DNA of 64,000 nt from Spirosoma foliorum (lineage in GTDB: Bacteria > Bacteroidota > Bacteroidia > Cytophagales > Spirosomataceae): NCBI RefSeq assembly GCF_014117325.1, contig NZ_CP059732.1, positions 310,001 through 374,000 of the forward strand, written 5' to 3'. This document shows, piece after piece, positions 1 through 9,068 of the stretch. The notes below the pieces were generated by a model, which was not told the DNA's origin, made no database searches, and worked only from the letters and a program-made list of their open reading frames with translations. Numbering within the stretch: the stretch's first letter is position 1; each line of letters starts with the position of its first letter. The position numbers and the translations under genes were made by a program.

Positions 1-120
1 TAATCTGAATTAGAAAGCTCTGCCATTCATCCGCAAATACTTCCGTAAGAAATGTGCCTGATTACGAAACCGCGCGATTCCATTAACTTGCTCGTTCGTA
101 TTCAAGTAGTGCCAAAATTT

Positions 121-1917
121 ATGAAGATCATACGTCTGCTTCTGCTGGTTTGCGCCAGCTTGTTTTTTCAGTTTTCTACTGCCAAACCAACGCTTCCGTT
201 ACTGTATGAGGTGAACCTTAACGACCGCGCCGACGACGAATTCAAAGTAACGTTGCACGTGAATGGATTAACTGCCGATAACGCTGTGTATCAGTTTGCG
301 TCAACGGCGCCGGGAACTTATCAGGTTATGGATATTGGCCGATATGTACGCTCGTTCAAGGCATTTGACGGTAAAGGAAAAGAAGTGAAAACAACACAAG
401 TATCGACCAACCAGTGGAAGTTTGACCAACCCGAAAAAGTCCGGACGGTTCAATACAGTGTTGCCGAAACCTGGGATACGCCTGTAAATGAACACAAACC
501 GTATAACATGTGCGGTACGTCTATCGAAAATGATCATGTATTGATCAACGGGCAGGGGGTATTTGGTTTCCCAATGGGCATGCAATCGGCACCGATCGAA
601 TTGAAACTAAATTACCCCGCTAGCTGGGTAGTTGGAACGGCTCTAGACAAAAATGCGAAGGGTAATTTCATCGCGCCAACCTACGACCGGATTGTGGATT
701 CACCTATTTTGTTGGGCCGCCTGACGAAAGCCACAACAACCGTTGCTGGTGCGCAGATTGATGTGTACACCTACTCAAAAAGCGACAAAATCAAGTCGGA
801 TCAATTACTGAACAACATGCAGTCGATGTTGACGGCGGCTGGTCAGTTTTTGAAGCAACTGCCCGTAAAACGTTATACGTTTCTGTATCACTTCGAGGAC
901 CAAAGCTGGGGTGCCTGGGAGCATTCATATAGCTCAGAATACGTGATCAAAGAGGAAGAGTTTTCGAAGAAACTGGCCGATGAGATGACGTCGATTGCTG
1001 CGCATGAATTTTTTCACGTAGTCACTCCATTGAACATTCATAGCGAAATCATTCAGCAGTTCAACTTCGAAACACCTACGCCTTCGGAGCACCTTTGGTT
1101 ATACGAAGGTGTGACCGAATGGGCCAGCGATGCCATGCAATTGCGCGGTCAGATTATGGATTTGCCGACTTATTTCGGTGAATTAAGCCAGAAAATTGCT
1201 TACGACAAAAGTCTCGATACAACCTATAGCCTGAGCAAATTAGGTCTGACCTGTTATACCGACGAAGGCCAGCGTCAATACGGGAACATTTATGCCCGTG
1301 GCGCTCTGGTTGCGGGGTTGCTGGATATCCGCCTGTTAGAACTGTCGGGCGGGAAACGAGGGTTGCGCGAGGTTATCAATGAACTAGCTACTACCTACGG
1401 GCCGGATAAATCATTCCCGGAAAAAGAGTTCTTCACCGTTTTCACCGAAAAGACCTATCCTGAAATTGGTGATTTCTTTAATCGGTACATCAAAGCGGCT
1501 GAACCACTGCCCTTTAGCGACTACTATGGTAAACTGGGAATCACCTATACGCCAGCTATTCCCACCGGAGAGAAAGTTGCCCTGCTAGGGATGAAGCCCG
1601 CTTTTACCGGTACCAAATTTGTCCTTACGCGTATAACTGACCCCCTGTTGAAGGCTGGTTTACAGGAAAACGATGAATGGGTTTCGTTCAATGGTCAGCC
1701 GTTGAGTATGGACAATATCAGCAAGATTCAGACTGACCTGAAGCAACTGAAACCGGGCGATACCTACGAAGTCACGGTTCGGCGAAACGGGCAGGATATT
1801 ACCGTAAAATGCCCGATGCTGGAAAAGGAGGGGCTTAAACAATATGTTTTCGAGTTGAACCCTCAGGCTACGCCACAACAAGTGCAACTCCGCGAAATCT
1901 GGCAGAAAAATTTGTAG
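121..1917 (+). CDS. M61-family metallopeptidase with C-terminal PDZ domain
   Basis: Probably a secreted or periplasmic zinc aminopeptidase of the M61 (glycyl aminopeptidase) family. An N-terminal signal peptide begins at the ATG at 121 (MKIIRLLLLVCASLFF, ending near TAKP); the open frame extends upstream to 52, but that adds residues that would bury the signal peptide, so 121 is preferred. The zinc motif HEFFH lies at residues 295-299 and the downstream glutamates expected of the family occur in LYEGVTEW (about 329-333). A PDZ-like domain follows (about 495-595, with KAGLQENDEW as its core), matching the usual M61 order of N-terminal beta domain, catalytic domain and PDZ. Length (598 residues) is normal. 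It appears monocistronic and ends at a strong hairpin. Substrate is unknown; family assignment is secure. Confidence 0.92.
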   Translation: MKIIRLLLLVCASLFFQFSTAKPTLPLLYEVNLNDRADDEFKVTLHVNGLTADNAVYQFASTAPGTYQVMDIGRYVRSFKAFDGKGKEVKTTQVSTNQWKFDQPEKVRTVQYSVAETWDTPVNEHKPYNMCGTSIENDHVLINGQGVFGFPMGMQSAPIELKLNYPASWVVGTALDKNAKGNFIAPTYDRIVDSPILLGRLTKATTTVAGAQIDVYTYSKSDKIKSDQLLNNMQSMLTAAGQFLKQLPVKRYTFLYHFEDQSWGAWEHSYSSEYVIKEEEFSKKLADEMTSIAAHEFFHVVTPLNIHSEIIQQFNFETPTPSEHLWLYEGVTEWASDAMQLRGQIMDLPTYFGELSQKIAYDKSLDTTYSLSKLGLTCYTDEGQRQYGNIYARGALVAGLLDIRLLELSGGKRGLREVINELATTYGPDKSFPEKEFFTVFTEKTYPEIGDFFNRYIKAAEPLPFSDYYGKLGITYTPAIPTGEKVALLGMKPAFTGTKFVLTRITDPLLKAGLQENDEWVSFNGQPLSMDNISKIQTDLKQLKPGDTYEVTVRRNGQDITVKCPMLEKEGLKQYVFELNPQATPQQVQLREIWQKNL

Positions 1918-1940
1918 ACTAACATTATTCTGAACGTTTA

Positions 1941-1981
1941 AATCGGGCTGTTCATTGGCTAAACCAATGAACAGCCCGATT
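1941..1981. terminator. perfect 18-bp hairpin after M61 peptidase
   Basis: Arms 1941-1958 and 1964-1981 are perfect reverse complements around a 5-base loop, 24 bases after the peptidase stop. A short T-rich tract follows, so it can serve as an intrinsic terminator. Confidence 0.8.
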
Positions 1982-2148
1982 CTATTTTGTGTCTGATTGG
2001 CTGCGGAATTACCTCTGTATAGGCAAGTGTAATAAAGAGATCTTCATTAAACCATCTGTTCTCATCATAGTCTTATGCTAAACAATGACGAAGGCGAACG
2101 CGTTAATTGTCATTGGTAAGTCAACTTATCCTACTAAGAATTACGACT

Positions 2149-2859
2149 ATGAAAAAGACACATCAGATTGTTACGCTACTTATGCTGGCAATCATTTCGC
2201 TTGGTCAGTACGCTGAAGCCCAGGCTATAAAAGGCTGGGGAACGGGTACAAATGGGGCTGTTATTGGTGCCGGTAGCGGTGCTGCCATAGGAGCTATCAT
2301 CAACAAACGTAACCGGGTTGTCGGTGGCGTGGTAGGTGGAGTCGTTGGGGGTGCTGCTGGGTATGCCATCGGTAAAAAATCAAAACGACGCTGGAGTCCA
2401 CAGGCAACCGGAACGGCCATTGGTACAGGAGCGGGTGCCGCTGCGGGTGCCATCATCAATAAACGTAACCGGGTTGTAGGTGGCGTGATTGGTGGGGTCG
2501 TTGGGGGGGCTGCTGGTTATGCTATTGGTAAGCATAAAGACAATAAAAACAAAGCCGAAGCCGCCCGGATTGCCGCTGCTGAACGGGCTGCGGCTCAGAA
2601 AGCTGCCGCCGATCGCGCTGCGGCTAATCAGGCTGCCCACGAAAGAGCTGTAGCTCAGCAAACGGCTCCTGCAACACCAGCCGCACAGCCAGGTATGCCT
2701 GCCGTTGCTGCTGTTGCCCAGACACAGGGAGCTAGCCTGATCGACACGACTCAACCTACCACTTCTTACGTGTTGAAAGCGGGCTATCTGCCGAACGATA
2801 CCTACGGTGATCCGCTGTCGCCCTATCCAACTTCCGAATACCGCCGGAAAAGCTGGTAA
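2149..2859 (+). CDS. Glycine-zipper exported protein with duplicated zipper
   Basis: Small envelope protein of unknown function, 236 residues from the ATG at 2149 (an in-frame upstream start at 2107 would put 14 extra residues before the signal peptide MKKTHQIVTLLMLA). After the signal peptide come two copies of a YMGG/17-kDa-antigen-like glycine zipper, each a GxxxG-rich hydrophobic stretch followed by an INKRNRVVGG core and ending in AGYAIGK. The copies are offset by 156 bases (52 codons). The C-terminal half is rich in Ala and Gln (about residues 130-200) and looks disordered. Glycine zippers of this kind insert into or associate with the outer membrane in other bacteria; the role here is inferred only. 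A 13-bp inverted repeat with a T-tract follows the gene. Confidence 0.82.
   Translation: MKKTHQIVTLLMLAIISLGQYAEAQAIKGWGTGTNGAVIGAGSGAAIGAIINKRNRVVGGVVGGVVGGAAGYAIGKKSKRRWSPQATGTAIGTGAGAAAGAIINKRNRVVGGVIGGVVGGAAGYAIGKHKDNKNKAEAARIAAAERAAAQKAAADRAAANQAAHERAVAQQTAPATPAAQPGMPAVAAVAQTQGASLIDTTQPTTSYVLKAGYLPNDTYGDPLSPYPTSEYRRKSW
2290..2531 (+). repeat. tandem duplication of glycine-zipper coding unit
   Basis: Two about 86-bp segments (2290-2375 and 2446-2531) differ by few bases and are offset by 156 bases, in frame. Both encode the INKRNRVVGG zipper core. Confidence 0.8.
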
Positions 2860-2873
2860 CAACTAGTGCCTGT

Positions 2874-2950
2874 GTGTTGCCGTAAATCAATAGAATCTTG
2901 ATTTCATTAGAATCAATGAGAATCCACAGAATCTCCGTTTACGGCAACAC
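2874..2950. terminator. 13-bp inverted repeat with T-tract
   Basis: Arms 2874-2886 and 2938-2950 are perfect complements with about 51 bases between; a run of six T follows at 2953. It lies between the glycine-zipper gene and the next gene. Confidence 0.55.
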
Positions 2951-2983
2951 CTTTTTTATCATTCACTTCTAAAACGTTATGTC

Positions 2984-3439
2984 ATGAACACATCCATCCG
3001 CATTTTAGTCGCGGCCACCCTTTTTGCGTCCTGTTCGCAATCGACCGATACGGTTAATATTCAGGATCTTAATCGCCAATTTATTAACGCCTGGAACGAT
3101 AAAGACTCAACCAAAATAATCTCGCTTTTGGCCGATGATGCCCATTTCCTGCAAGGTAGTACGCACTTTAAAGGGAAAGCAGAAGTTGCCGACAAATGGG
3201 TGCGCGAAACGTTGCCCACACTGACCGACCTGAAAACCAATGTAGTAAGCTCGGAATCAGATAGCAAAATTGCGTACGAAGCCGGTACATTTTCTGTCGA
3301 TGTACTGCCGCTGAATCCGAAAGATCCACATGCGTACGGCGAAGGCAACTACATTTTGCTTTGGAAAAAAGGGAGTGATAATACCTGGAAACTGAGCTAC
3401 GCGCAACTGGAAGATCTGCCTGTTCAGGTGAAAAACTAA
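2984..3439 (+). CDS. NTF2-fold (SnoaL/DUF4440-like) lipoprotein
   Basis: A 151-residue exported protein of the NTF2-like superfamily. The first 18 residues form a lipoprotein-type signal (LVAATLFASCSQS, lipobox cysteine at about residue 17), so it is probably anchored in the outer membrane. The mature part shows the usual DUF4440 pattern: an N-terminal helix (LNRQFINAWNDKD), the turn LLADDAHFLQG, a central strand with the substrate-cavity region, and a C-terminal WKLSYAQLE strand. The reading frame begins at the second ATG of an ATGTCATG cluster. NTF2-fold proteins of this type are often small-molecule binding or isomerase-like; no activity can be assigned. A second, cytosolic relative is encoded at 38566-39063. 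Confidence 0.82.
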   Translation: MNTSIRILVAATLFASCSQSTDTVNIQDLNRQFINAWNDKDSTKIISLLADDAHFLQGSTHFKGKAEVADKWVRETLPTLTDLKTNVVSSESDSKIAYEAGTFSVDVLPLNPKDPHAYGEGNYILLWKKGSDNTWKLSYAQLEDLPVQVKN

Positions 3440-3463
3440 TTGTCTCGTTTGTTCTTTTTCGTG

Positions 3464-3566
3464 AGGTCAGATTCTTAAATCTGACCTTAGTGAGGTTTCT
3501 TAAAACCGAGCGGTTTGTATAATTCGGCTTTAAGAAACCTCACTAAGGCAGGTTTAGAACCTGTCT
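3464..3566. repeat. cluster of three palindromes
   Basis: First hairpin: arms 3464-3473/3478-3487. Second: a perfect 20-bp pair at 3485-3504/3529-3548 enclosing a smaller stem. Third: a short stem around 3548-3565. The first two share bases, so alternative folds are possible. Likely a terminator or dispersed palindromic element. Confidence 0.7.
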
Positions 3567-3635
3567 CCACCTTCCATGACAACAAGCTATACGATTCGCG
3601 AACGATTTAGCGTGTAAGTGCCTTATAGCATACGC

Positions 3636-4046
3636 ATGACTACCAATGAAATTTATGATGTGCTGACTGATGGTATCAGCAGCATTATCACCGACGAATG
3701 GACTATTGTCCGACTGAATGTTCAGATTTTGTCGGATGGGCAAGATATTGAATTTGAAGGTACTTACCTGACGCCAGCTGGTGAAGCAGAACCTTTGTCG
3801 ACCGATTTTCCGGATGAACTGGTAGAGGCTGTTCAGGAATTATATCTACATCGAAAAACGGAAGGTTTGCCGCCCGCGAATCGGCTTCAAATTGATCTGA
3901 CAGCTCAAGGCCAATTCTCGACTGAGTTTAGTTGGGATCAGGAAATTCAGGACGAAGATGACCATTTTTCAAAGGGCGGTACAGCTCGCGAGTGGATCAC
4001 TATCCGTGAAGCTAAATATGGCCCTATTGAGCCAATGGACGAGTAA
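3636..4046 (+). CDS. Small acidic protein resembling YezG/DUF600 immunity proteins
   Basis: A 136-residue acidic soluble protein with no signal peptide or membrane segment. The N-terminal pattern TTNEIYDVLTDGISSI followed by EWTIVRLNVQ, and the later GQFSTEFSWDQE segment, resemble the YezG (DUF600) family, which in Bacillus includes immunity proteins for polymorphic toxins. Similarity is judged by eye only and is moderate. ATG 3636 is preferred over the in-frame GTG at 3618. No toxin gene is adjacent: the neighbours are an NTF2-fold lipoprotein and a convergent helicase gene, so if it is an immunity protein it is an orphan. A perfect 12-bp hairpin separates it from the convergent gene. Confidence 0.7.
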   Translation: MTTNEIYDVLTDGISSIITDEWTIVRLNVQILSDGQDIEFEGTYLTPAGEAEPLSTDFPDELVEAVQELYLHRKTEGLPPANRLQIDLTAQGQFSTEFSWDQEIQDEDDHFSKGGTAREWITIREAKYGPIEPMDE

Positions 4047-4058
4047 GACTAGTTTTCT

Positions 4059-4088
4059 GTGGTGTCGGTTACTTATAACCGACACCAC
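4059..4088. terminator. bidirectional hairpin between convergent genes
   Basis: Perfect 12-bp stem, 4059-4070/4077-4088, with a 6-base loop, between the stop codons of two convergent genes. Confidence 0.8.
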
Positions 4089-4095
4089 GACATCA

Positions 4096-7000
4096 TTAGC
4101 TCAGTAAATTCAATAAATCCTTTCTGGACAACGATTTAGCAATGGCCGTGTCGGTCTTAATCAGATTGCCAGCTAGTTCTTCTTTCGATTCCTGGAGTAG
4201 TAAAATCTTTTCTTCAATCGTGTTGGGGCAGATTAGCCGAACGGCAACTACATTTTTCTTCTGCCCAAGGCGATAACTCCGGTCGATAGCCTGATTTTCA
4301 ACAGCTGGATTCCACCACGGATCAACCAAGTATACATAGTCGGCTTGCGTTAGGTTAAGACCCGTTCCCCCCGCTTTCAGGCTGATCAAAAACACGCGTA
4401 TAGTGTCGTCCGTCTGGAACCGATCAACGATGGTAGCCCGATTACGCGTTTGCCCCGTAAGGTACTCAAAACCAATCTGGCGCTTCGCTAACTCGTTTCT
4501 AATCAAGTCGAGCATGGACACGAATTGCGAGAAAACCAGGATTTTATGATTTGGTGATTTATTCTCGATCTGCTCCATCAGTATATCGATTTTGGCGGAT
4601 GAATCACCATAAAATTCATCGTCGTTCAGCAGCACAGGTGAGTTACAAATCTGTCGTAGCTTGGTCAGGCCCTGTAACACATGCAGCCGATCTCTGGGAA
4701 TATCTCCTTCCTTGGTTGTCAGTAAGAAATTCCGAAACTCACGTTCGTAGGCATCATACACACTCCGCTGGTCTACGCCCATGTCGCAATGGAGGATCAT
4801 CTCCGTTTTGTCGGGTAGCTCGGTGGCCACCTGCGCCTTGGTTCGACGCAGGATGAACGGACTGATTTTTTTCTGGAGTTCCCGGGCACGATTGCTGTCG
4901 CCAAACTTATCGATGGGCGTAGAGTAGTGAGCCCTGAAATGTTTGTAACTCCCCAAAAGACCCGGACAGGCAAAAGACAGTTGACCGTATAAATCGAATG
5001 TGTGGTTTTCGATGGGCGTTCCTGTCAGCACAAGCTTATTGCGAGACTGCAACAATCGCGCTGCCTGGTAACGTTGCGACTCCGGGTTTTTGATCGCCTG
5101 CGATTCGTCCAGGAAGATGTAATTGAACGGGTATTCTTTTAAAAATCGGATCTCAGACAGGAGGGTTCCGTAAGATGTCAGAATAATGTCGTACTGGCCA
5201 AACTCCTTTTTGGTCAACGCACGATCGGCACCGTAAAACGTATGGATTTTCAGGGTTGGAGCAAATTTGGCCACTTCGGCCTGCCAGTTAAATAGGAGCG
5301 AGGTGGGTACAATGATTAAGTTGGTCATAGCCTTTTTCTTATCGCGTAAGAGCAGCATAAAAGCGATAATCTGAAGCGTTTTTCCGAGTCCCATATCATC
5401 GGCCAGACACCCCCCAAAACCAAGATCGTCCAGAAAGTTCAGCCAATTCAGTCCCTCTTTCTGATAGTCCCGGAGCGTGGCATTCAGCTCTTTGGGAACG
5501 GCGACAGGCTTGATCGCTTTAAAGTCGGCGAAGCCTTTCGTAAACAAAGCCAGTTGATCTTTTACGTCATTCATCAACTGCTCTTCGGCATACAATTCAC
5601 CAATGCTCGCAAAGCTAACCTTCGGTGTTCGGATACGCTCGTCAACAACCTCTCCGGCCTGGAAATAGGCGGTAAATCGGTCGAGCCATTCAGCAGGTAA
5701 CAGGCCCTGCGTTCCATCGTCGAGGGTAACAAACCGGCTCTTGTTCTTTATGGCTTTGTGCAGGCTTTTCAGTGTCACCTGCTGCTTCCCGTACGATAAT
5801 CCCAGTGAAGTTTCGAACCAGTTCAGACCGCTACTAACAATAACCGAAACTTTCCCTTTGTGTGGATTGAGTTTGTTGTTCCTGAGAGCATTAAAGCCTC
5901 TGATTTGAATATCCTGAGTCCGCCAGGCTTCGAAGGCATTGAGAAACCAGCCTTCTTCGAGCATATGTTTTTTGTGCAGGAAAAACTGATTTTGATGAAG
6001 CTGATCCTGAAAATCAGCGTGCTGTGCTAACACTGCCAGTGTAAACTGAATTTCAGCATCGTCATCGCGTTTTACCGTGAATGGTTTCCCCTTGCTATCG
6101 ACAGCGTGAATTTGCCGGGTCGATAGTACGGGTACTTCAACAGGGCCGTATTTCATGACAGGCGTCAATACGACATAGTTTTCCGTGTCTTCGAGGTAAA
6201 TAATTCGCTCCCGAACCTGATTAAAGCCTTTTTCGATCAACTGAGCTGGCGTTGCCGGTTTCAGATACGCATAATTGATCTGAATCTGATCTTCCAGTTT
6301 AGCCAGAACCTCCTGTTGAAAAGCTTCATATTTTGACTGGTGAAGAATGATCTTACTGCTCTGCTTCGTGAAAAATTGGATAACGCGCAGATAATCAGGA
6401 TTTCCGATTAGATGGAGCGTATCATCGAGTAGAATGAAATAATCGTATTTAAGGGTTAGCGTGTGAAGTTCGTAGGTTCCACCATCAATAGTCAGCGATC
6501 CAGAAATCTCGTAAAAGTGATCGATCTGCCGAACCAGTAAGGCTAGTTTCGTTTTCAGAACAGTTAGCTTAACGGGCGTAAGCGAATGGGCCGTAATGTT
6601 TTCTGAAATACTATTCGAATGATAAAAAACGGCCAGCTTTGCCGGATTCGAGGCTACTAAACGTAAGCTCTCCAAATCCGTTTCTTCTTGTTTAATGCGG
6701 TGCTGATTCTGGAATCTGGCAACGGCCGAATAGAATTTTACGTCGTTCAGGTTATCGACTTTCGGTAATACTTCGAAAGGTTGAACAGACGCTAACGGAT
6801 TCTTGATTCGGCCATCTCGCGCCGTAGCAGCTTCAAACAGCTCCAGACAGAACTGATTATAGTAGCGATGTTTCGTAAAAACCAGAATTCGTTTCAGATT
6901 CGAAATAGGCTGACCAACCACTGGTCCCAGATGCGTTTTTTTCGGCAAAAGGCTGGTAATAAGAACATCTTTATCTGCCTGCGATAATGGAATGAGTTCC

Positions 7001-7470
7001 TTTCGTTTAGGCTTGATAGTTAGCGTTTTATTCTGATAATCTACGTCGAAAAAATCATCCAGTTGTCCTTCATTTTCCAGGCCATAATCTTTGGCAACCG
7101 CTTTGATAGCGTCGTGCCGAAGTGCCTGATCGAAGAAAATGCGGAACTCCCTGCGCCTAAGCAAACTCGATAAAACCTGCACCTGGTGTTCGCACAATTT
7201 ATCTTTTGGCGCATCACAAAGGCAGGAAATTAGTAGCGATTCCTCCGTTTGCGTAACGGTAACCGTCGGGAAGTAGGTTAAGCGAGGTGCACCCGTAAAT
7301 AGCCCTTGATTGACAGCAATTTCCTGCGGCTGGATATCAATATACCCATCGGAGAAGGAATTGTACCCTGCGCTATGTTTAGCCAATAGGATATCGGTCA
7401 GCGTAGGGATTGTGATGCCTTCTAACCAATAGTCGTGATCAGGGTCAAAGCTATCGGCATGATCGTGCAT
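4096..7470 (-). CDS. SWIM zinc-finger SNF2-type helicase
   Basis: A Swi2/Snf2 superfamily DNA-dependent ATPase of 1124 residues, as found in most Bacteroidota. The N-terminal region carries a SWIM zinc finger (C83-x-C85-x7-C93-x-H95). A long middle region (about 130-640) contains the helicase-associated domain seen in this subfamily. The ATPase core follows: motif I DDMGLGKT near residue 697, motif II DESQ near 787, motif III LTGTPIEN, and in the second RecA lobe the motif VI block QAIDRSYRLGQ near 1060. The ATP-binding lysine and the DEAH-like box are intact. It is predicted to translocate on duplex DNA and remodel protein-DNA complexes; the biological target is unknown. It is probably transcribed alone: hairpins lie on both sides. 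Confidence 0.92.
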   Translation of the reverse strand: MHDHADSFDPDHDYWLEGITIPTLTDILLAKHSAGYNSFSDGYIDIQPQEIAVNQGLFTGAPRLTYFPTVTVTQTEESLLISCLCDAPKDKLCEHQVQVLSSLLRRREFRIFFDQALRHDAIKAVAKDYGLENEGQLDDFFDVDYQNKTLTIKPKRKELIPLSQADKDVLITSLLPKKTHLGPVVGQPISNLKRILVFTKHRYYNQFCLELFEAATARDGRIKNPLASVQPFEVLPKVDNLNDVKFYSAVARFQNQHRIKQEETDLESLRLVASNPAKLAVFYHSNSISENITAHSLTPVKLTVLKTKLALLVRQIDHFYEISGSLTIDGGTYELHTLTLKYDYFILLDDTLHLIGNPDYLRVIQFFTKQSSKIILHQSKYEAFQQEVLAKLEDQIQINYAYLKPATPAQLIEKGFNQVRERIIYLEDTENYVVLTPVMKYGPVEVPVLSTRQIHAVDSKGKPFTVKRDDDAEIQFTLAVLAQHADFQDQLHQNQFFLHKKHMLEEGWFLNAFEAWRTQDIQIRGFNALRNNKLNPHKGKVSVIVSSGLNWFETSLGLSYGKQQVTLKSLHKAIKNKSRFVTLDDGTQGLLPAEWLDRFTAYFQAGEVVDERIRTPKVSFASIGELYAEEQLMNDVKDQLALFTKGFADFKAIKPVAVPKELNATLRDYQKEGLNWLNFLDDLGFGGCLADDMGLGKTLQIIAFMLLLRDKKKAMTNLIIVPTSLLFNWQAEVAKFAPTLKIHTFYGADRALTKKEFGQYDIILTSYGTLLSEIRFLKEYPFNYIFLDESQAIKNPESQRYQAARLLQSRNKLVLTGTPIENHTFDLYGQLSFACPGLLGSYKHFRAHYSTPIDKFGDSNRARELQKKISPFILRRTKAQVATELPDKTEMILHCDMGVDQRSVYDAYEREFRNFLLTTKEGDIPRDRLHVLQGLTKLRQICNSPVLLNDDEFYGDSSAKIDILMEQIENKSPNHKILVFSQFVSMLDLIRNELAKRQIGFEYLTGQTRNRATIVDRFQTDDTIRVFLISLKAGGTGLNLTQADYVYLVDPWWNPAVENQAIDRSYRLGQKKNVVAVRLICPNTIEEKILLLQESKEELAGNLIKTDTAIAKSLSRKDLLNLLS

Positions 7471-7510
7471 GGCGCAGAATATTGGTTTTTAGTAGATAAT
7501 CGTGGGCATT

Positions 7511-7581
7511 TTTTCATAATCACCGGGTTAAAACCCAGCATGGATCAGATGCGCCGGGTTTTAACCCGGTGATTATGAAAA
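7511..7581. terminator. perfect 26-bp inverted repeat
   Basis: Arms 7511-7536 and 7556-7581 match over 26 bp with a 19-base loop. It sits just after the stop of the MFS gene and upstream of the helicase start (both minus strand), so it can end MFS transcription. Confidence 0.8.
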
Positions 7582-7600
7582 TCAATTTGGGGCTGAAAAC

Positions 7601-8872
7601 TCACAACATAACCTCAGCCACAGGCGCATTGACATCTTCCTGACGGCTTCGATGCTGCACGGCTCGTTGGCCAATCAGCAGAACCAGCAATCCGCTAACC
7701 ACAACCGTCAGCATAACACCCACCATCGGGAGGGCGGTATTGTTGTGCAACACGCTGACAGCCGCCGAAACGCAGGCTCCGAAACCCATGCGGAAACTTC
7801 CCATCAGCGCTGCGGCACTCCCGGCATGACGAACAAAGGGAGCTAATGAGAGAGCCGATGCGTTGGGCCCCGTAATTCCTTGACCACATAGGAACAGAAA
7901 CAGCATGACCATCAGGCCATATTGTCCATACCAGCCCGCCCAGGTGCCAAACACTAACAAAGCTCCGACTACAGCTTGATACCGGAGTGTAGCAAAAATG
8001 ATTTGTTCGCTGGTGAATCGTTTCAGAAAAAACCGATTCAATTGCGTGGGTGCAATTACGGCTACGGACAGAATGGCGAAAATCCAGCCGTATTCCTGTT
8101 CGTTTACGTGGTAAATATTCATGAACACATCAGAAGAGCCCGCCAAAAACGCGAAGGGGGCCGAGGTTGCCAGGCCACCTACCAGCGCGTAGATCAGAAA
8201 TTGGGGTTGTTTCAACACTGTGAAAAAGCTTCCCAGTACTGCTTTCGGTTGAAGAGACAGAGCCGTATCTGGCGCTTTACCGTCAGGCAGAACGAAGTAC
8301 ACACCGACCAGAATGAGCGCTGTTATTACAGCCAGAATCAGGAAGATCGAATGCCAACCCAGCGCAATGGTAGCATAGCCGCCAACGGTTGGAGCAATCA
8401 TTGGCGAAACGGCGATCACCAGTGTAAGCAGCGAAAAAACCTGAGCAATCTGATTGACTGGAAATAGATCGCGCACCAACGCCTGAGCCGCCACCAGACC
8501 AACGCATCCGCCCAATGCCTGGAAAAGGCGCATCATAATCAGCATATCAATCGAGGTGCTTAGGGCACAACCGATTGAGGCCAGGAGATAAACGGCCAGA
8601 CCGGCATAAAGCGGCAGTTTTCGGCCAAACCGATCCAACAAAGGCCCATACAGAAGTTGTCCAACCGAAATGCCCACTAAATAAGCGGTCAGCGACAACT
8701 GAACCTGCGATATGGACGTGTGAAGATCTTTGGCAATAGCCGGAAAGCCCGGCAAATACATGTCGATAGAGAATGGGCTGATAGTAGAGAGTGTCCCTAA
8801 AATCAGGATAATAACAAAATGCTGACGGCGAGTCATAAACTCCGAGAATGGTACACTTATAGAGACGCTCAA
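7601..8872 (-). CDS. Bcr/CflA-type MFS multidrug exporter
   Basis: Inner-membrane drug:proton antiporter of the major facilitator superfamily, 423 residues with about 12 hydrophobic segments. The N-terminal block ISPFSIDMYLPGFPAIA is typical of the Bcr/CflA subfamily (12-TM, DHA1), and the cytoplasmic loop motif A appears as GPLLDRFGRKLP near residue 80. The second in-frame ATG, twelve codons in (MTRRQHF, 8836), would place the first membrane helix close to the N-terminus and is an equally good start. Relatives export chloramphenicol, bicyclomycin or sulfonamides, but substrate cannot be read from sequence. No linked regulator is visible. The gene has its own hairpin terminator. Confidence 0.9.
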   Translation of the reverse strand: MSVSISVPFSEFMTRRQHFVIILILGTLSTISPFSIDMYLPGFPAIAKDLHTSISQVQLSLTAYLVGISVGQLLYGPLLDRFGRKLPLYAGLAVYLLASIGCALSTSIDMLIMMRLFQALGGCVGLVAAQALVRDLFPVNQIAQVFSLLTLVIAVSPMIAPTVGGYATIALGWHSIFLILAVITALILVGVYFVLPDGKAPDTALSLQPKAVLGSFFTVLKQPQFLIYALVGGLATSAPFAFLAGSSDVFMNIYHVNEQEYGWIFAILSVAVIAPTQLNRFFLKRFTSEQIIFATLRYQAVVGALLVFGTWAGWYGQYGLMVMLFLFLCGQGITGPNASALSLAPFVRHAGSAAALMGSFRMGFGACVSAAVSVLHNNTALPMVGVMLTVVVSGLLVLLIGQRAVQHRSRQEDVNAPVAEVML

Positions 8873-9068
8873 TCGAGAACGATTGTTCCAAAACGGCGGT
8901 GACTCTATTTCTCTTTTTGATTCTGGACATCCAGATCAACATAAGATTGCCATAAGGAGTTGGAAGGTCAAAGATTGAACCAATAGATACTGATTTAAGG
9001 ATGTGGGCGATGGGAATGGCTGTCAAGCCTTGATTTTCGGCCTGCTGACTGTTACTTAGAAACTTACC

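Noticed and set aside
52..120. Extended N-terminus of the M61 peptidase
   Set aside because: It would push the signal peptide inward by 23 residues; the ATG at 121 starts it directly.
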